Of a stretch of 64,000 nt of DNA, positions 16,181 to 24,923 are shown piece after piece. The stretch lies in the NCBI GenBank assembly GCA_023388175.1, contig JAEWGT010000009.1:1-64000 (forward strand). Reading direction: 5' to 3'. Position 1 is the stretch's first letter. Each line of letters starts with the position of its first letter. The notes beneath the pieces are model-generated. The model searched no databases and was not told where the DNA came from. It saw nothing but the letters and a program-made list of their open reading frames with translations. A program made the translations under genes and the position numbers. The DNA comes from Pseudomonadota bacterium (GTDB lineage Bacteria > Pseudomonadota > Alphaproteobacteria > Rhizobiales > Devosiaceae).

Positions 16181-16210
16181 GACGCCAAATCGAAGGGCAG
16201 GTGGCGCAGG

Positions 16211-17293
16211 CTAGGCGCCGTTGCCCAGCGGAATATCGACGATAAAGGCCGTGCCCTTGTCCTGCTTTTCGACGCGCAGATTTGCGCCAAGGTGATCGAT
16301 TTCGTGCATCAGCATCTTCATGCCGAAGCCCTTGATCGCGCGGGGATCGAAATCCTCGGGCACGCCCTGCCCGTCGTCGCGGATGGAGAGTTCGATCGCC
16401 TCGCCCTTGCGCCGCGCCGTGACGGCGATAATGCCACCCTGTTCGGGACCATAGGCATGCTTTTGCGCATTGGTGACCAGCTCGGACACGATCAGCGCGA
16501 TGGGCGTGATCATGTCCTCGCCGATCTCGATTTCGTCGGCGGAATGGGCGACATGCGCGCGGCTGATATGGTCGAGCTTTTCACAGATCGAGCCGATGAT
16601 GTCGCCGATCTGGACCTTGGAATCGATGTCGCCATGCTCGATGATGCGCTGGATCTCGACAATGGCCTGAATGCGGCTCAAGGCGCCGATCAGCGCATTG
16701 CGGGCCGTGTCGTCGGCAAGGCTGGAGAGTTGCATGCGCAGCATGGCCTGGATCAGGGCCAGCGAATTGCGGACCCTGTGGGTCATTTCGCGGGCCATGT
16801 GATGGGTCCGCTCGGCCTGATCGCGCAGCGCCTCGGTCTTGGCGTCGAGCTCGTGTTTGAGATCGTCCTGGCGGTTGACGCGGTCGGTCACATCGACCTG
16901 GGTGGCGATGAAATAGAGCAGGTCCCCGCGGTCATCGAGCATGGGGGCCATATGCAGCTCGTTCCAGAACGGGGTGCCATCCTTCTTGTAGTTGAGGATT
17001 TCGTGGCTGATCGTGGTCTGGTTGTCGATGGCATGCTTGAGCGCCTGCCGGTCCTCGTCACGCGTGTTGGGCCCCTGGAGGAACCGGCAATTGCGCCCCA
17101 GCACCTCGTCCTCGCTATAGCCGACCAGCTTGAGGAAGGCGTCGTTGACGAAGACCAGCGGGCAGTCCGGCTCGAAGGGGTCGGCGATGGCGATGGGCAC
17201 CGCGCTCGATTCGACTGCATGCACGAAGGGCTGCAGCCGCATTTTCGATCTGACATTCTTCCAATAGCTGATTTCGCGGATCATCTGGTCCAA
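16211..17293 (-). CDS. LOV-domain (blue-light) sensor histidine kinase, HisKA_2/HWE type
   Basis: The 360-residue cytoplasmic protein has a PAS/LOV domain at about residues 20-135 with the full LOV signature GRNCRFLQG (66-74), including the flavin-adduct cysteine C69. NYKKDGTPFWNELHMAP and FIATQVDVTDR follow. After a coiled linker comes a HisKA_2-type phosphoacceptor (EMTHRVRNSLALIQAML, H172) and an HATPase domain (SELVTNAQKHA; IRDDGQGVP; GFGMKML). This is the layout of LOV histidine kinases such as the Brucella and Rhizobium LOV-HK. No response regulator is adjacent. It sits between xylA and the GH43 gene on the opposite strand. FMN binding and light sensing are inferred from the conserved motif. 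Confidence 0.92.
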   Translation of the reverse strand: MDQMIREISYWKNVRSKMRLQPFVHAVESSAVPIAIADPFEPDCPLVFVNDAFLKLVGYSEDEVLGRNCRFLQGPNTRDEDRQALKHAIDNQTTISHEILNYKKDGTPFWNELHMAPMLDDRGDLLYFIATQVDVTDRVNRQDDLKHELDAKTEALRDQAERTHHMAREMTHRVRNSLALIQAMLRMQLSSLADDTARNALIGALSRIQAIVEIQRIIEHGDIDSKVQIGDIIGSICEKLDHISRAHVAHSADEIEIGEDMITPIALIVSELVTNAQKHAYGPEQGGIIAVTARRKGEAIELSIRDDGQGVPEDFDPRAIKGFGMKMLMHEIDHLGANLRVEKQDKGTAFIVDIPLGNGA

Positions 17294-17448
17294 GTCGGCA
17301 CGCTCTTTCCCGCCCGCGCCTCATGCGCAGGTGCTTTCTCACTTTGTCTGTTCGCTTACAGATCGCCGCCGATCCCGCAAGCCACGCAGGCATCACTTTT
17401 GTTCCATAACGTTTCAGGCGGCGTTTTCGTCGCATAGGAGGATTCTTC

Positions 17449-19071
17449 ATGCCCCAGATCACCAATCCCATCCTGCCCGGCTTCAATCCGGACCCGTCCA
17501 TTCTGCGTGTCGGCGACGATTATTACATCGCCACGTCGACCTTCGAATGGTTCCCCGGCGTGCAGATCCATCATTCAAAAGACCTGGCCAATTGGGACCT
17601 CGTCAGCCGCCCGCTGACGCGCAAGACCCAGTTGGACATGCGCGGCGATCCCGATAGCTGCGGCGTCTGGGCCCCCTGCCTCACCCATGACGGTGAAAAG
17701 TTCTGGCTGGTCTATACTGACGTCAAGCGCAAGGACGGCTCGTTCAAGGACGCGCACAATTACATCGTCTGGGCCGACAGCATCGAAGGGCCGTGGAGCG
17801 ACCCGGTCTATACCAATTCCTCCGGCTTCGACCCCAGCCTGTTCCATGATGATGACGGCAGGAAATGGTTCGTCAACATGGCCTGGGACCACCGCGTCCG
17901 GCCGCTGCTCTTCGCCGGCATCATGCTGCAGGAATTTGACCCCGAGCAGGGCAAGCTCGTCGGTCCGGTCAAGAATATCTATCAGGGCACGGATCTCAAG
18001 CTCGTCGAGGGCCCGCATCTCTATAAGCGCAATGGCTGGTATTATCTGCTGACCGCCGAGGGCGGCACGGCCTATGACCATGCCTGCACCTTTGCCCGAT
18101 CGCGCAATATCGATGGGCCCTACGAAACCCACCCCGACAAGCATATCCTGACCAGCAAGGACGCCCCGCTCGCCGCCATCCAGCGCGCCGGCCATGGCGA
18201 TATCGTCGAGACGCCCGAGGGCAAGACCTATCTCGTCCATCTCGGCGGCCGCCCGACGACCCAGGAACGCCGCTGCACGCTGGGTCGCGAAACCTCGATC
18301 CAGGAAGCCTATTGGGGCGAAGATGACTGGCTCTATGTCAAGAACGGCCCGGTGCCGTCCCTCCATGTCGAGGTGCCCGGCACACGCGACGAGGCCGCCT
18401 ATTGGGCGCCGCAGCACTATACGTTTGAAAACGGCCTGCACAAGGATTTCCAGTGGCTGCGCACGCCCGAAACCGAGCGCATCTTCAACACCGACAATGG
18501 CAGGCTGACGCTGATCGGCCGCGAAGCCCCCGGCTCCTGGTTCGAACAGGCGCTGGTCGCCCGCCGCCAGACGCATTTTTCCTACGATGCGGAAACGGTG
18601 ATCGACTTCGCCCCCACGGACGAGCGCACCTTTGCCGGGCTCACCGCCTATTACAGCCGCTACAATTTCTTCTACCTGACCGTGGGCGCCCATTCCGACG
18701 GCCAGCGCGAACTGCTGATCATGGCCTCGGAAATGAGCTGGCCCGACGGCAAGCTGCGCTTCCCGGCCGAGCCGGTGCAGATCCCGCCTGAAGGCAAGGT
18801 GAAGCTGGCGCTGACCATTCGCGGCCGCAAGCTGCAATTCTTCTACGCCATGGACGGCGAAGAGCTGAAGCCCATCGGCCCGGTGCTCGACGCGAGCCTG
18901 CTCTCGGACGAATGCGGCGGCCACCAGGCCCATGGCAGCTTTACCGGCGCCTTTGTCGGCATGGCCGCAAGTGATCTGAACGGCACGGCGAGCCAGGCCC
19001 ATTTCGACTATTTCACCTATACGCCCCAGCGCGATGCGAGCGACCGCTATGAGGTGGACGGGCTGCAATAG
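17449..19071 (+). CDS. xynB: Glycoside hydrolase family 43 beta-xylosidase
   Basis: The 540-residue protein starts after GGAGGATTC at ATG 17449. The N-terminal five-blade propeller shows the GH43 catalytic pattern: NPILPGFNPDPSILRVGDDY (general-base Asp), SSGFDPSLFHDDDGRKW and LKLVEGPHLYKRNGWYYL (acid Glu). The C-terminal 200 residues form the beta-sandwich typical of subfamily 11 xylosidases. No signal peptide is present, so it acts in the cytoplasm on imported xylo-oligosaccharides, feeding XylA and XylB. It is divergent from the LOV kinase; the 155-nt gap should hold both promoters. An alpha-arabinofuranosidase side activity is possible. Confidence 0.94.
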   Translation: MPQITNPILPGFNPDPSILRVGDDYYIATSTFEWFPGVQIHHSKDLANWDLVSRPLTRKTQLDMRGDPDSCGVWAPCLTHDGEKFWLVYTDVKRKDGSFKDAHNYIVWADSIEGPWSDPVYTNSSGFDPSLFHDDDGRKWFVNMAWDHRVRPLLFAGIMLQEFDPEQGKLVGPVKNIYQGTDLKLVEGPHLYKRNGWYYLLTAEGGTAYDHACTFARSRNIDGPYETHPDKHILTSKDAPLAAIQRAGHGDIVETPEGKTYLVHLGGRPTTQERRCTLGRETSIQEAYWGEDDWLYVKNGPVPSLHVEVPGTRDEAAYWAPQHYTFENGLHKDFQWLRTPETERIFNTDNGRLTLIGREAPGSWFEQALVARRQTHFSYDAETVIDFAPTDERTFAGLTAYYSRYNFFYLTVGAHSDGQRELLIMASEMSWPDGKLRFPAEPVQIPPEGKVKLALTIRGRKLQFFYAMDGEELKPIGPVLDASLLSDECGGHQAHGSFTGAFVGMAASDLNGTASQAHFDYFTYTPQRDASDRYEVDGLQ

Positions 19072-19413
19072 GGCGAAGTGCTGGCCACTCTGCGCCCCGT
19101 CCCCCTTGAGGGGAGGGCCGGGGTGGGGGTGCTGCGGGTTCGGTAGAACCAATACTCATCAGACATCGCTCACATGCCTGCACCCCCACCTAGCCTCCCC
19201 CTGAAGAAGGGGGAGGAACAGGCCGAGCCTTGCCGCGATTTTTGTGAGCCACCGGCGGGCTGCTCCCCCTCCTTCAGGGGGAGGCTGGGAGGCTGGGAGG
19301 GGGGGCGAGAGCCCCCGATATGGTGGCTCTCATCCCCCACCCCATCCCTCCCCACAAGGGGGAGGGAGCCGATCGCGCCAGCGGCGCCCCCGGAAACAAC
19401 CTTTCAAAATCAG
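19072..19413. repeat. Repeat-filled spacer between xynB and metY
   Basis: No gene is visible in these 340 bases. They consist of nested C-rich/G-rich inverted repeats: CCCCTTGAGGGGAGGG (19102 on), CCTCCCCCTGAAGAAGGGGG (about 19194-19215) and its partner CCCCCTCCTTCAGGGGGAGG (about 19265-19284), and CCTCCCCACAAGGGGGAGGG (about 19348-19367). They belong to the same broad class as the copies near 12951 and 33714 but are not identical in core. They could act as transcription terminators or simply be extragenic palindromes. Confidence 0.65.
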
Positions 19414-19447
19414 GGCGCGGGAGAGGACGGCTTGCCTCTCCCGCGCC
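19414..19447 (+). promoter_or_regulatory. Strong perfect hairpin in the metY leader region
   Basis: GGCGCGGGAGAGG (19414-19426) pairs perfectly over 13 bp with CCTCTCCCGCGCC (19435-19447) across an 8-nt loop, followed by TTGTCATTT. It ends 58 nt before the metY start. It could be a terminator for read-through from upstream or an attenuator of metY. It does not match the SAM-II riboswitch consensus. Confidence 0.5.
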
Positions 19448-19505
19448 TTGTCATTTCCGCGCGTCCGGCCGAGTCTGATCCCCGCGAGTACCAAGGGAGC
19501 GTCTC

Positions 19506-20777
19506 ATGAAACTTGAATCCATTGCCCTGCACCACGGCTATACGTCCGAAGCCACGACCAAGGCTGCGGCGGTGCCGATCTACCAGACCACGTCCTATAC
19601 GTTCGACGACACCCAGCATGGCGCCGATCTGTTTGATTTGAAGGTCGCGGGCAATATCTATACCCGCATCATGAACCCGACCACGGCGGTGCTCGAAGCG
19701 CGCGTTGCCGAAATGGAAGGCGGCATTGCCGGGCTGGCGCTGGCCTCGGGCATGGCGGCGATCACCTATGCCATCCAGACCATTGCCGGGGTGGGCGACA
19801 ATATCGTCTCCGTCTCCCAGCTCTATGGCGGCACCTATAATCTCTTCGTCCACACCTTCCCGCGCCAGGGCATCGAGACGCGGCTGGTGAGCCACGACGA
19901 TTACGAGGGCTTTGAAAAGGCCATCGACGCGAACACCAAGGCAATCTTCCTCGAATCCATCAGCAATCCGGCGGGCAATGTGGTCGATATCGAACGCATC
20001 GCCGAAATCGCCCATCGCCATGGCGTGCCGGTCATCGTCGACAATACGGTGGCAACGCCCTATCTCACCCGCCCGATCGATTTCGGCGCCGATATCGTCG
20101 TCCATTCGCTGACCAAATATATCGGCGGCCATGGCACGTCGATTGGCGGCATCATCATCGATTCAGGCAAGTTCGACTGGAAGGCCAATGCGAAACGCTT
20201 CCCGGTGCTGAACGAGCCAGATCCCTCCTATCACGGCGTCGTCTATACCGAGGCTCTGGGCCCTGCGGCCTATATCGGGCGCGCCCGCGTCGTGCCCCTG
20301 CGCAATACCGGCGCGGCCATTTCGCCTTTCAATGCCTTCCAGATCCTGCAGGGTCTCGAAACGTTGGGCCTCCGCATCGAGCGGCACGCCGAAAACGCGC
20401 TCAAAATCGCCAAACACCTCAAGAACCATCCCAAGGTGAAATGGGTGAATTATGCCGGGCTCGAAGACAGCCCCTATCACGCCGTGGCGCAGAAGATTTC
20501 CAGAGGGTCCGGCTCGGGCATCCTCTCCTTCGGCATCGAAGGCGGCAAGGAAGCGGGCGGCCGTTTCATCGATGCGCTGCAACTGATCCTGCGGCTGGTC
20601 AATATCGGCGACGCCAAGTCGCTGGCCTGCCACCCCGCCTCGACCACCCACCGCCAGCTCTCGCCCGAAGAGCTGAAAAAGGCCGGCGTCAGCGAAGACC
20701 TCGTGCGCATCTCGGCCGGCATCGAGCATGTGGACGATATTATCGCCGATATCGATCAGGCGCTGGCGAAGGCTTGA
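19506..20777 (+). CDS. metY: O-acetylhomoserine aminocarboxypropyltransferase (sulfhydrylase)
   Basis: The 423-residue PLP enzyme has the Cys/Met-metabolism fold: SYTFDDTQHGADLF, YTRIMNPTTAVLEARVAEME, GTYNLF, VDNTVATPYL and the PLP lysine in VVHSLTKYIGGHG. The long insertion after it (KFDWKANAKRFPVLNEPDPS) distinguishes the homocysteine-synthase MetY group from MetB/MetC. It makes homocysteine from O-acetylhomoserine and sulfide. The start follows AGGGAGCGTCTC. It is monocistronic: the next gene is on the other strand. A strong hairpin sits in its leader. The neighbourhood gives no other methionine gene. Confidence 0.94.
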   Translation: MKLESIALHHGYTSEATTKAAAVPIYQTTSYTFDDTQHGADLFDLKVAGNIYTRIMNPTTAVLEARVAEMEGGIAGLALASGMAAITYAIQTIAGVGDNIVSVSQLYGGTYNLFVHTFPRQGIETRLVSHDDYEGFEKAIDANTKAIFLESISNPAGNVVDIERIAEIAHRHGVPVIVDNTVATPYLTRPIDFGADIVVHSLTKYIGGHGTSIGGIIIDSGKFDWKANAKRFPVLNEPDPSYHGVVYTEALGPAAYIGRARVVPLRNTGAAISPFNAFQILQGLETLGLRIERHAENALKIAKHLKNHPKVKWVNYAGLEDSPYHAVAQKISRGSGSGILSFGIEGGKEAGGRFIDALQLILRLVNIGDAKSLACHPASTTHRQLSPEELKKAGVSEDLVRISAGIEHVDDIIADIDQALAKA

Positions 20778-20808
20778 GGTAAAGCGCAAGTTGTGTGTGA
20801 GTACAATC

Positions 20809-20831
20809 ACCCTCGGGCTCGTCCCGGGGGT
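20809..20831 (+). terminator. Hairpin downstream of metY
   Basis: ACCCTCGGG (20809-20817) pairs with CCCGGGGGT (20823-20831) through one G-U pair, loop CTCGT. There is no T-run, so it may be a hairpin repeat of the CCCGG type rather than a true terminator. Confidence 0.4.
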
Positions 20832-20943
20832 GGTGGCTACGGGCAGGCTTTCTGGGTAAGGTAGTAGCGCCCATTTTTTGGCGTTGGCAGTTGCCCGCAA
20901 AGTATCGAACAAGCTATTTCTGCTAAACTTACCAAGCTTTATC

Positions 20944-22029
20944 CTAGCCCCAAACCTTGGCAGACGCCGCGTCAAAATAGTCTACCTTAAGTGGAGCATA
21001 CCCCTGCGGTCGCAGACCCACGATATGATCTACTTTGGTACGGATTTTCTGATTGGTCTGGCTGGAAGGATCACCATACAAACTGACAAATAGGTGAGCG
21101 ATTTTCCCATACCCAATCATGTTTAGAACATGTGCATCATTCTTCGCAAATGAATGTCCATAGACGAAAAGAGCCGTGCCTTCCTTAGACCGTGTCTGAC
21201 ACACGCCGGCAAAGCTTTTTAAATTGTGGTGCAGGTAGGCACTGTGTTGAATTTTCGTAAGCTTGCTCTTGCTGTCGCCTTCGGCCACAAACAGTGGGAA
21301 CAAGTTCTTCTTTAGAGCGTCGTTTGCCTGATCAACCAGCGCTTTTCCAGTGTTCACCCATGTATACTTCTGAAGCTGGTGACCAGCATCGAACAGGTGA
21401 AGTGCGCCGTGCAGATAGTGGATGTTTTGGCCATGCGCGGCTCCTTCGCCCTGCCATTCGACATAAGGCGCGTCATAGTCCTCTTGGTCTTTCCGAAAGC
21501 CATCATCGTGGGTCAGGTGGATGCGCGCTAGCGGGTCCTCTTCTTTATGCATTAGTGCCCAATAGAGCAGAAGGTCATAGTTCATCGTATAGATTTTGCC
21601 GTTCGCTTGCTCGCCCACGAAATTTGAAAGGAAGCTCCGGCAAGCCGTGTAGCGCTCATCGGCAATATCGTTTGGTCGTGCCGGGTGACGGCCCGCAACG
21701 GCTTGGATAAGGTCAGTTTTAAGCTTCTCAGAATCGGCTATCAGGAGCCCCTTCGTGGCTACGAACTTCGGACGATAAACGCTAACTATAGCTGCTGCGT
21801 GTTGAAGGGCACGAATGACCTCTTCAAAGTCCTGCGTATCCATAGCCGCGAAGATACCCGAAAGCTCTTTTGACATGCTTTTCTTTGCTTCTTCAAAAAG
21901 CGAGCCATAGGCAAAAATATCGGGCTTGCAGGCAATGCTAAAGCCATTTCCTAGGAGGAGATGCTTCTTGCCATATTTTTCGTCAGATTTTTTAATTGCC
22001 TGCGAAAATTCGAGAATTTCTACCGTCAT
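20944..22029 (-). CDS. DUF4917-family SIR2-like protein, probably horizontally acquired
   Basis: The 361-residue protein (start ATG 22029, MTVEILEFSQAIKKSDEKYG) follows the DUF4917 pattern. The SIR2-like NAD-pocket elements are in order: LLLGNGFSIAC (residues 24-34), YTMNYDLLLYW (147-157), LHGALHLF with His207, and VYGHSFAKND (289-298). SIR2-like proteins of this shape are NAD-binding and often NAD-degrading effectors in phage defence, but no activity is established for this one. The gene is clearly AT-richer than its surroundings (three sampled 60-base lines inside it give 48, 50 and 33% GC; one in mutS gives 75%). It is inserted alone, on the opposite strand, between metY and mutS. Upstream ATGs would lengthen it by up to 40 residues with no better ribosome site. 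No partner gene or mobility gene was found. Confidence 0.75.
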   Translation of the reverse strand: MTVEILEFSQAIKKSDEKYGKKHLLLGNGFSIACKPDIFAYGSLFEEAKKSMSKELSGIFAAMDTQDFEEVIRALQHAAAIVSVYRPKFVATKGLLIADSEKLKTDLIQAVAGRHPARPNDIADERYTACRSFLSNFVGEQANGKIYTMNYDLLLYWALMHKEEDPLARIHLTHDDGFRKDQEDYDAPYVEWQGEGAAHGQNIHYLHGALHLFDAGHQLQKYTWVNTGKALVDQANDALKKNLFPLFVAEGDSKSKLTKIQHSAYLHHNLKSFAGVCQTRSKEGTALFVYGHSFAKNDAHVLNMIGYGKIAHLFVSLYGDPSSQTNQKIRTKVDHIVGLRPQGYAPLKVDYFDAASAKVWG

Positions 22030-22208
22030 CCTAGCAATTGCCCCAAAGTCTGATGCGAAATCCATAATATTTATGTCGCTGGATGCTGTATAGTAATCCG
22101 ACGCCTCTCCCCACAACCCCGTGCAAACCCCTGCCCCGCCGGTTGGCATTCTTCCCCTTATTCCCTAAGGTCGGCGCTTCAGTTTGAAAGCCCCTGACCG
22201 ACCTGCCC

Positions 22209-24923
22209 ATGGACCAGACTCCCTTCGAGGCCGATCCCGGCCCTGCGCCCGCGGCTTTGACGCCGATGATGGCGCAATATTTCGAGATCAAGGCGGTCAA
22301 TCCGGGCTATCTCCTGTTCTACCGGATGGGCGATTTTTACGAGCTGTTCTTCGAGGATGCCGAGATCGCCAGCGCCGCCTTGGGCATTGTGCTGACCAAG
22401 CGCGGCAAGCATCTGGGCGAGGATATCGGCATGTGCGGCGTGCCCATTCATGCCGCCAATGACTATCTCAACAAGCTCATTCGCCTCGGCCATCGCGTCG
22501 CCATCTGCGAGCAGATGGAAGACCCCGCCGAAGCCAAGAAGCGCGGCAGCAAATCGGTGGTGCGGCGCGATGTCGTGCGGCTGGTCACCCCCGGCACGCT
22601 GACCGAGGACGACCACCTCGATGCGCGTAGCTCCAATTATCTCGCCGCGCTTGCCATGGTGCGGCATGGCGAGACCGATTTTGCGCTGGCCTGGGCCGAT
22701 ATTTCCACCGGCGAGAGTTTTGTCGCCGATCTTTCCGCCGAGCAGCTTGCCGATGAAATGGCGCGCATCGCCCCGGCGGAACTGATCCTGACCGAGGCCA
22801 CCAAGGCCCTGCTGATCGAAAAGCATCTCTTTGCCCCGGCATGGGCCGGTATCGCGTCGGTTATTCCGGCGGAAACGGCGGACAGCGAGAGGGCCGCGCC
22901 ATTGCTGCGGCAGGTCTTTGCCACGGACATTTTCGACGCCAGCGCCCTCTCCCGCGCCGGGCGGGCGGCTTTGGGCGCGCTGGTGGCCTATGTGGGCGAG
23001 AGCCAGAAGGGGCGGCAGGCGCCCTTGCGCCCGCCGGTCATCGGCGCGGCGGACAGCGCCATGGCCATCGATGCGGCCACCCGGTCCAGCCTTGAAATCC
23101 TCATCACCCAGCGCGGGCAGGCCAAGGGCTCGCTGCGTTCTTCCATCGATATGAGCGTGACGGCGCCGGGCGCGCGCCTCTTGGCCAGTCGCCTTGCCGC
23201 GCCCTTGCGGCAGGCCGGGCCGATCAATGACCGGCTCGATGCGGTGGGCCGGCTGGTGGAGGACACTTTGCTGCGGGCAAGGCTGCGGCAGGATTTGAAG
23301 GCCGCGCCCGATCTGGCGCGCGCCCTCTCCCGCCTGTCGCTGGAACGTGGCGGCCCGCGCGATCTCGCCGCCATCGGCAAGGCGGTGGCGGCTGCGCTGG
23401 ACCTGGCGCACCATCTCGGCAGGCAAACCGATCTGCCGCCCGTCCTGACACGGCTCACCGATATTCTGGGCGCGGCGCCCCGCCCGCTGGCCTCCGAGCT
23501 TGGCCTTGCGCTGGACGATGACCTGCCGCTGCTGACCCGCGACGGCGGGTTTGTCCGCGCCTCCTATGATGGCAGGCTCGATGAAGAGCGGGCCTTGGGC
23601 AGCGAAACGCGCGCCGTGGTCGCCGCCCTCCAGGCGCGGCTGATGGACGAGACCGATGTGCGGTCCTTGAAGATCAAGCATAATGGCGTGCTCGGCTTTT
23701 TCGTCGAAGTGCCCGCCGCCCATGGGCAGAAGCTGCTCGAAGAGCCGCATCGGCAGACCTTCATCCATCGCCAGACCATGGCCAATGCCATGCGGTTCAC
23801 GACGACCGAACTGGCCGAGCTCGAGGGCCGCATCTCCAAGGCGCAGGGCGCGGCTCTGGAGATCGAACTGGCCATTTTCGCGCGGCTGCGTGAGGACGTT
23901 CTGGCGCAGACGGCGCAATTGCAGGGGCTCGCCGATGCGCTGGCCGAACTCGATGTGACCGCCGCTCTCGCCGAAGTGTCCGCCCTGCGCGGCTATAACC
24001 GGCCGAAAGTGGACGACAGCCTTGCTTTCGCCATTTCCGGCGGGCGTCATCCGGTCGTGGAATTGATGGTGAAAGCAGAAGGGCACAGCTTTGTCGCCAA
24101 TGACGCCGATCTCTCCGGCAGCGAAGAGAGCGGCGGTGGCGCGCTGTGGCTGGTCACCGGCCCCAATATGGGCGGTAAATCGACCTTCCTGCGCCAGAAC
24201 GCGCTGATCGCCATCCTCGCGCAGATGGGGTGCTACGTGCCCGCCGATTCTGCCCATATCGGGGTGGTGGATCGCCTCTTCTCCCGCGTCGGCGCATCCG
24301 ACGATATTGCCCATGGCCGCTCGACCTTCATGGTCGAAATGGTCGAAACCGCCGCCATCCTCAATCGCGCCACGCGGCGCAGCCTTGTCGTGCTCGACGA
24401 GATCGGCCGCGGCACGGCGACCTTCGACGGGCTCTCAATCGCCTGGGCCGCGGTGGAGGCCTTGCACGAAACCACCGGCTGCCGGGCTTTGTTCGCCACC
24501 CACTTCCATGAATTGACCAGCCTCGCCAAGACGCTTAGCCGGGTGTCTAATGTCACCATGAAGGTACGCGAATGGGAGGGCGAGGTTGTTTTCCTTCATG
24601 AAGTGGGTCCAGGAGCCGCTGACCGCTCCTATGGCATCCAGGTTGCGCGCCTGGCCGGGCTCCCCGATCCGGTGATTGCCCGCGCCAAACAGGTGCTCGA
24701 TATATTGGAGCAGCGCTCCGCCGGGTCGGCATCTTCCCGCCAGAAAGCCGGCGTGCTAGACGATCTGCCGCTTTTTGCCCATTCGGCGCCCGTAGCGCCC
24801 AAGGGTAAGGACCCCGTTTACGAAGCACTCGATACAATGCGCCCCGACGAGATGACCCCGCGTGAGGCCATCGAGACCTTGTACAGGCTGAAGAAAATCC
24901 GTGATGACGCTCGCCGAGGCTGA
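22209..24923 (+). CDS. mutS: DNA mismatch repair protein MutS
   Basis: The 904-residue protein has all MutS domains in order: the mismatch-reading motif YRMGDFYELFFEDA (the Phe-x-Glu element), the connector and clamp region, Walker A TGPNMGGKSTFL, Walker B VVLDEIGRGTATFDG, and the ATPase helix-turn-helix ending near the dimer region. The C-terminal tail (about 820-904) is where the beta-clamp or tetramer contacts lie. It recognises mismatches and small loops and recruits MutL. The ATG at 22209 has a weak ribosome site. It is preceded by the acquired DUF4917 gene and overlaps glnD by about 20 nt, a common alphaproteobacterial pairing. Confidence 0.97.
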   Translation: MDQTPFEADPGPAPAALTPMMAQYFEIKAVNPGYLLFYRMGDFYELFFEDAEIASAALGIVLTKRGKHLGEDIGMCGVPIHAANDYLNKLIRLGHRVAICEQMEDPAEAKKRGSKSVVRRDVVRLVTPGTLTEDDHLDARSSNYLAALAMVRHGETDFALAWADISTGESFVADLSAEQLADEMARIAPAELILTEATKALLIEKHLFAPAWAGIASVIPAETADSERAAPLLRQVFATDIFDASALSRAGRAALGALVAYVGESQKGRQAPLRPPVIGAADSAMAIDAATRSSLEILITQRGQAKGSLRSSIDMSVTAPGARLLASRLAAPLRQAGPINDRLDAVGRLVEDTLLRARLRQDLKAAPDLARALSRLSLERGGPRDLAAIGKAVAAALDLAHHLGRQTDLPPVLTRLTDILGAAPRPLASELGLALDDDLPLLTRDGGFVRASYDGRLDEERALGSETRAVVAALQARLMDETDVRSLKIKHNGVLGFFVEVPAAHGQKLLEEPHRQTFIHRQTMANAMRFTTTELAELEGRISKAQGAALEIELAIFARLREDVLAQTAQLQGLADALAELDVTAALAEVSALRGYNRPKVDDSLAFAISGGRHPVVELMVKAEGHSFVANDADLSGSEESGGGALWLVTGPNMGGKSTFLRQNALIAILAQMGCYVPADSAHIGVVDRLFSRVGASDDIAHGRSTFMVEMVETAAILNRATRRSLVVLDEIGRGTATFDGLSIAWAAVEALHETTGCRALFATHFHELTSLAKTLSRVSNVTMKVREWEGEVVFLHEVGPGAADRSYGIQVARLAGLPDPVIARAKQVLDILEQRSAGSASSRQKAGVLDDLPLFAHSAPVAPKGKDPVYEALDTMRPDEMTPREAIETLYRLKKIRDDARRG

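Noticed and set aside
19395..19505. SAM-II riboswitch before metY
   Set aside because: The conserved SAM-II core was not found; only a simple hairpin is present.
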